24,524 bases of DNA, taken from positions 1 to 24,524 of the forward strand of contig SYGQ01000214.1 of the NCBI GenBank assembly GCA_005799475.1. The letters run 5' to 3'. The notes beneath the pieces are model-generated. The model was given only the letters and a program-made list of their open reading frames with translations, did no database searches and was not told the origin of the DNA. Positions 23,950-24,524 of this stretch are shown here, piece after piece. Made by a program: the position numbers and the translations under genes. The stretch comes from Planctomycetia bacterium. GTDB taxonomy: Bacteria; Planctomycetota; Phycisphaerae; Phycisphaerales; SM1A02. The number at the start of each line of letters is the position of its first letter. Position 1 is the stretch's first letter.

Positions 23950-24524
23950 ATGGACCCGATCCGGTACCACCTCAATCGGCCGCATCCCTGGCACGGCCTG
24001 CGCGTCGGCGATGAACCACCCCGACTCGTGCAGGCGTTCATCGAGATCACGCCGTTCGACCTTGTGAAGTACGAAGTCGACAAAGAGTCGGGATACCTGC
24101 GGGTGGACCGCCCGCAGCGAACGAGCGCGACGCCGCCCACCTTGTACGGTTTCATCCCTCGCACGCTGTGCGCGGCGCGCGTGGCCGAACTCAGTTCACA
24201 CGCGGCCGCCGCCGACGGTGACCCATTGGACATCTGCGTCATCTCGGAGCGGCCGATCAACCGATCGGACATCGCGATTGATGTGCGCGTCGTGGGCGGT
24301 CTCCAGATGCTCGACCGGGGCGAGGCTGACGACAAGATCATTGCGGTGCTCGTGGGCGACCCGGTGTGGGATGCCGCGCGAGACCTCGCGGACATCCCCA
24401 CGGTCATCGTCGAGCGACTCCAGCACTACTTCTCGACCTACAAACTTCGAGTTGGCGAGCCGAGCCCGAGCATCATCCGAGATGTCTACGGGTACGAACG
24501 CGCGGCGAAGGTCGTGGCCGCCGC
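23950..24524 (+). CDS. ppa: family I inorganic pyrophosphatase, C-terminus beyond window edge
   Basis: It hydrolyses pyrophosphate to two phosphates in the cytoplasm, pulling biosynthetic reactions forward. The visible 191 codons start at ATG 23950, 10 bp after the protease stop. Family residues map well: Glu32, Lys40, Glu42 and Arg54 (in EITPFDLVKYEVDKESG and VDRPQ), Tyr66 (TLYGFIP), the metal-binding DGDPLD (89-94), Asp122, Asp127 and Lys129 (QMLDRGEADDKIIAV). No stop is reached; E. coli Ppa is 176 residues, so this is a slightly longer variant with little missing. Confidence 0.95.
   Translation, partial: MDPIRYHLNRPHPWHGLRVGDEPPRLVQAFIEITPFDLVKYEVDKESGYLRVDRPQRTSATPPTLYGFIPRTLCAARVAELSSHAAAADGDPLDICVISERPINRSDIAIDVRVVGGLQMLDRGEADDKIIAVLVGDPVWDAARDLADIPTVIVERLQHYFSTYKLRVGEPSPSIIRDVYGYERAAKVVAA

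Noticed and set aside
1..24524. Mobile element, defence island, CRISPR or prophage content
   Set aside because: No transposase, integrase, spaced repeat array, restriction or phage structural motif was recognised, and base composition looks even across the window.

Overview
This is a gene-dense, GC-rich window (start codons ATG and GTG, few clear Shine-Dalgarno sequences) that looks like chromosomal DNA of a Planctomycetota bacterium, probably of a Phycisphaerae-like lineage. I base that on family resemblance only: the STN-plus-glycine-linker secretin, the two-propeller tricorn-like S41 protease, the short form of family I pyrophosphatase, LL-diaminopimelate aminotransferase, and the general gene style. 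I see no insertion sequence, integrase, CRISPR array, tRNA or rRNA. No intergenic gap exceeds about 140 bp.

Layout. Positions 1-5687 (minus) read carA -> priA -> sucA. carA and priA share an ATGA overlap, and sucA (2-oxoglutarate dehydrogenase E1) follows after 110 bp and runs off the left edge. A 136-bp divergent gap then leads to a plus-strand run of closely packed genes at 5824-13072: an outer-membrane secretin, a STAS anti-sigma antagonist, an RsbW-type ATPase/kinase, a Gfo/Idh/MocA oxidoreductase (GTGA overlap with the kinase), an uninterrupted frame that joins endonuclease IV to a TPR lipoprotein, and QueF.

A DUF4097-like lipoprotein (13092-13922, minus) converges on queF. It diverges from a two-gene unit (13965-16325, plus) made of an exported esterase-family protein that has lost its nucleophile serine, and the 23S rRNA methyltransferase RlmE. 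rlmE meets dapL end to end, with the two stop codons overlapping. On the minus strand, 19329-16322 reads M42 aminopeptidase -> PmtA-like methyltransferase -> dapL. On the plus strand, 19401-24524 reads SPFH/band-7 membrane protein -> tricorn-like periplasmic protease -> inorganic pyrophosphatase (cut by the right edge).

Most genes are housekeeping: TCA cycle, pyrimidine/arginine precursor, replication restart, queuosine, rRNA modification, lysine/peptidoglycan precursor and pyrophosphate removal. The parts most worth a second look are the endonuclease IV/TPR-lipoprotein run-on frame, the possibility that this TPR lipoprotein acts as a pilotin for the secretin seven kilobases upstream, the orphan STAS/RsbW partner-switch pair with no sigma factor beside it, and the esterase homologue with Gly in place of its catalytic Ser. 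I did not find a clear-cut unknown multigene system.
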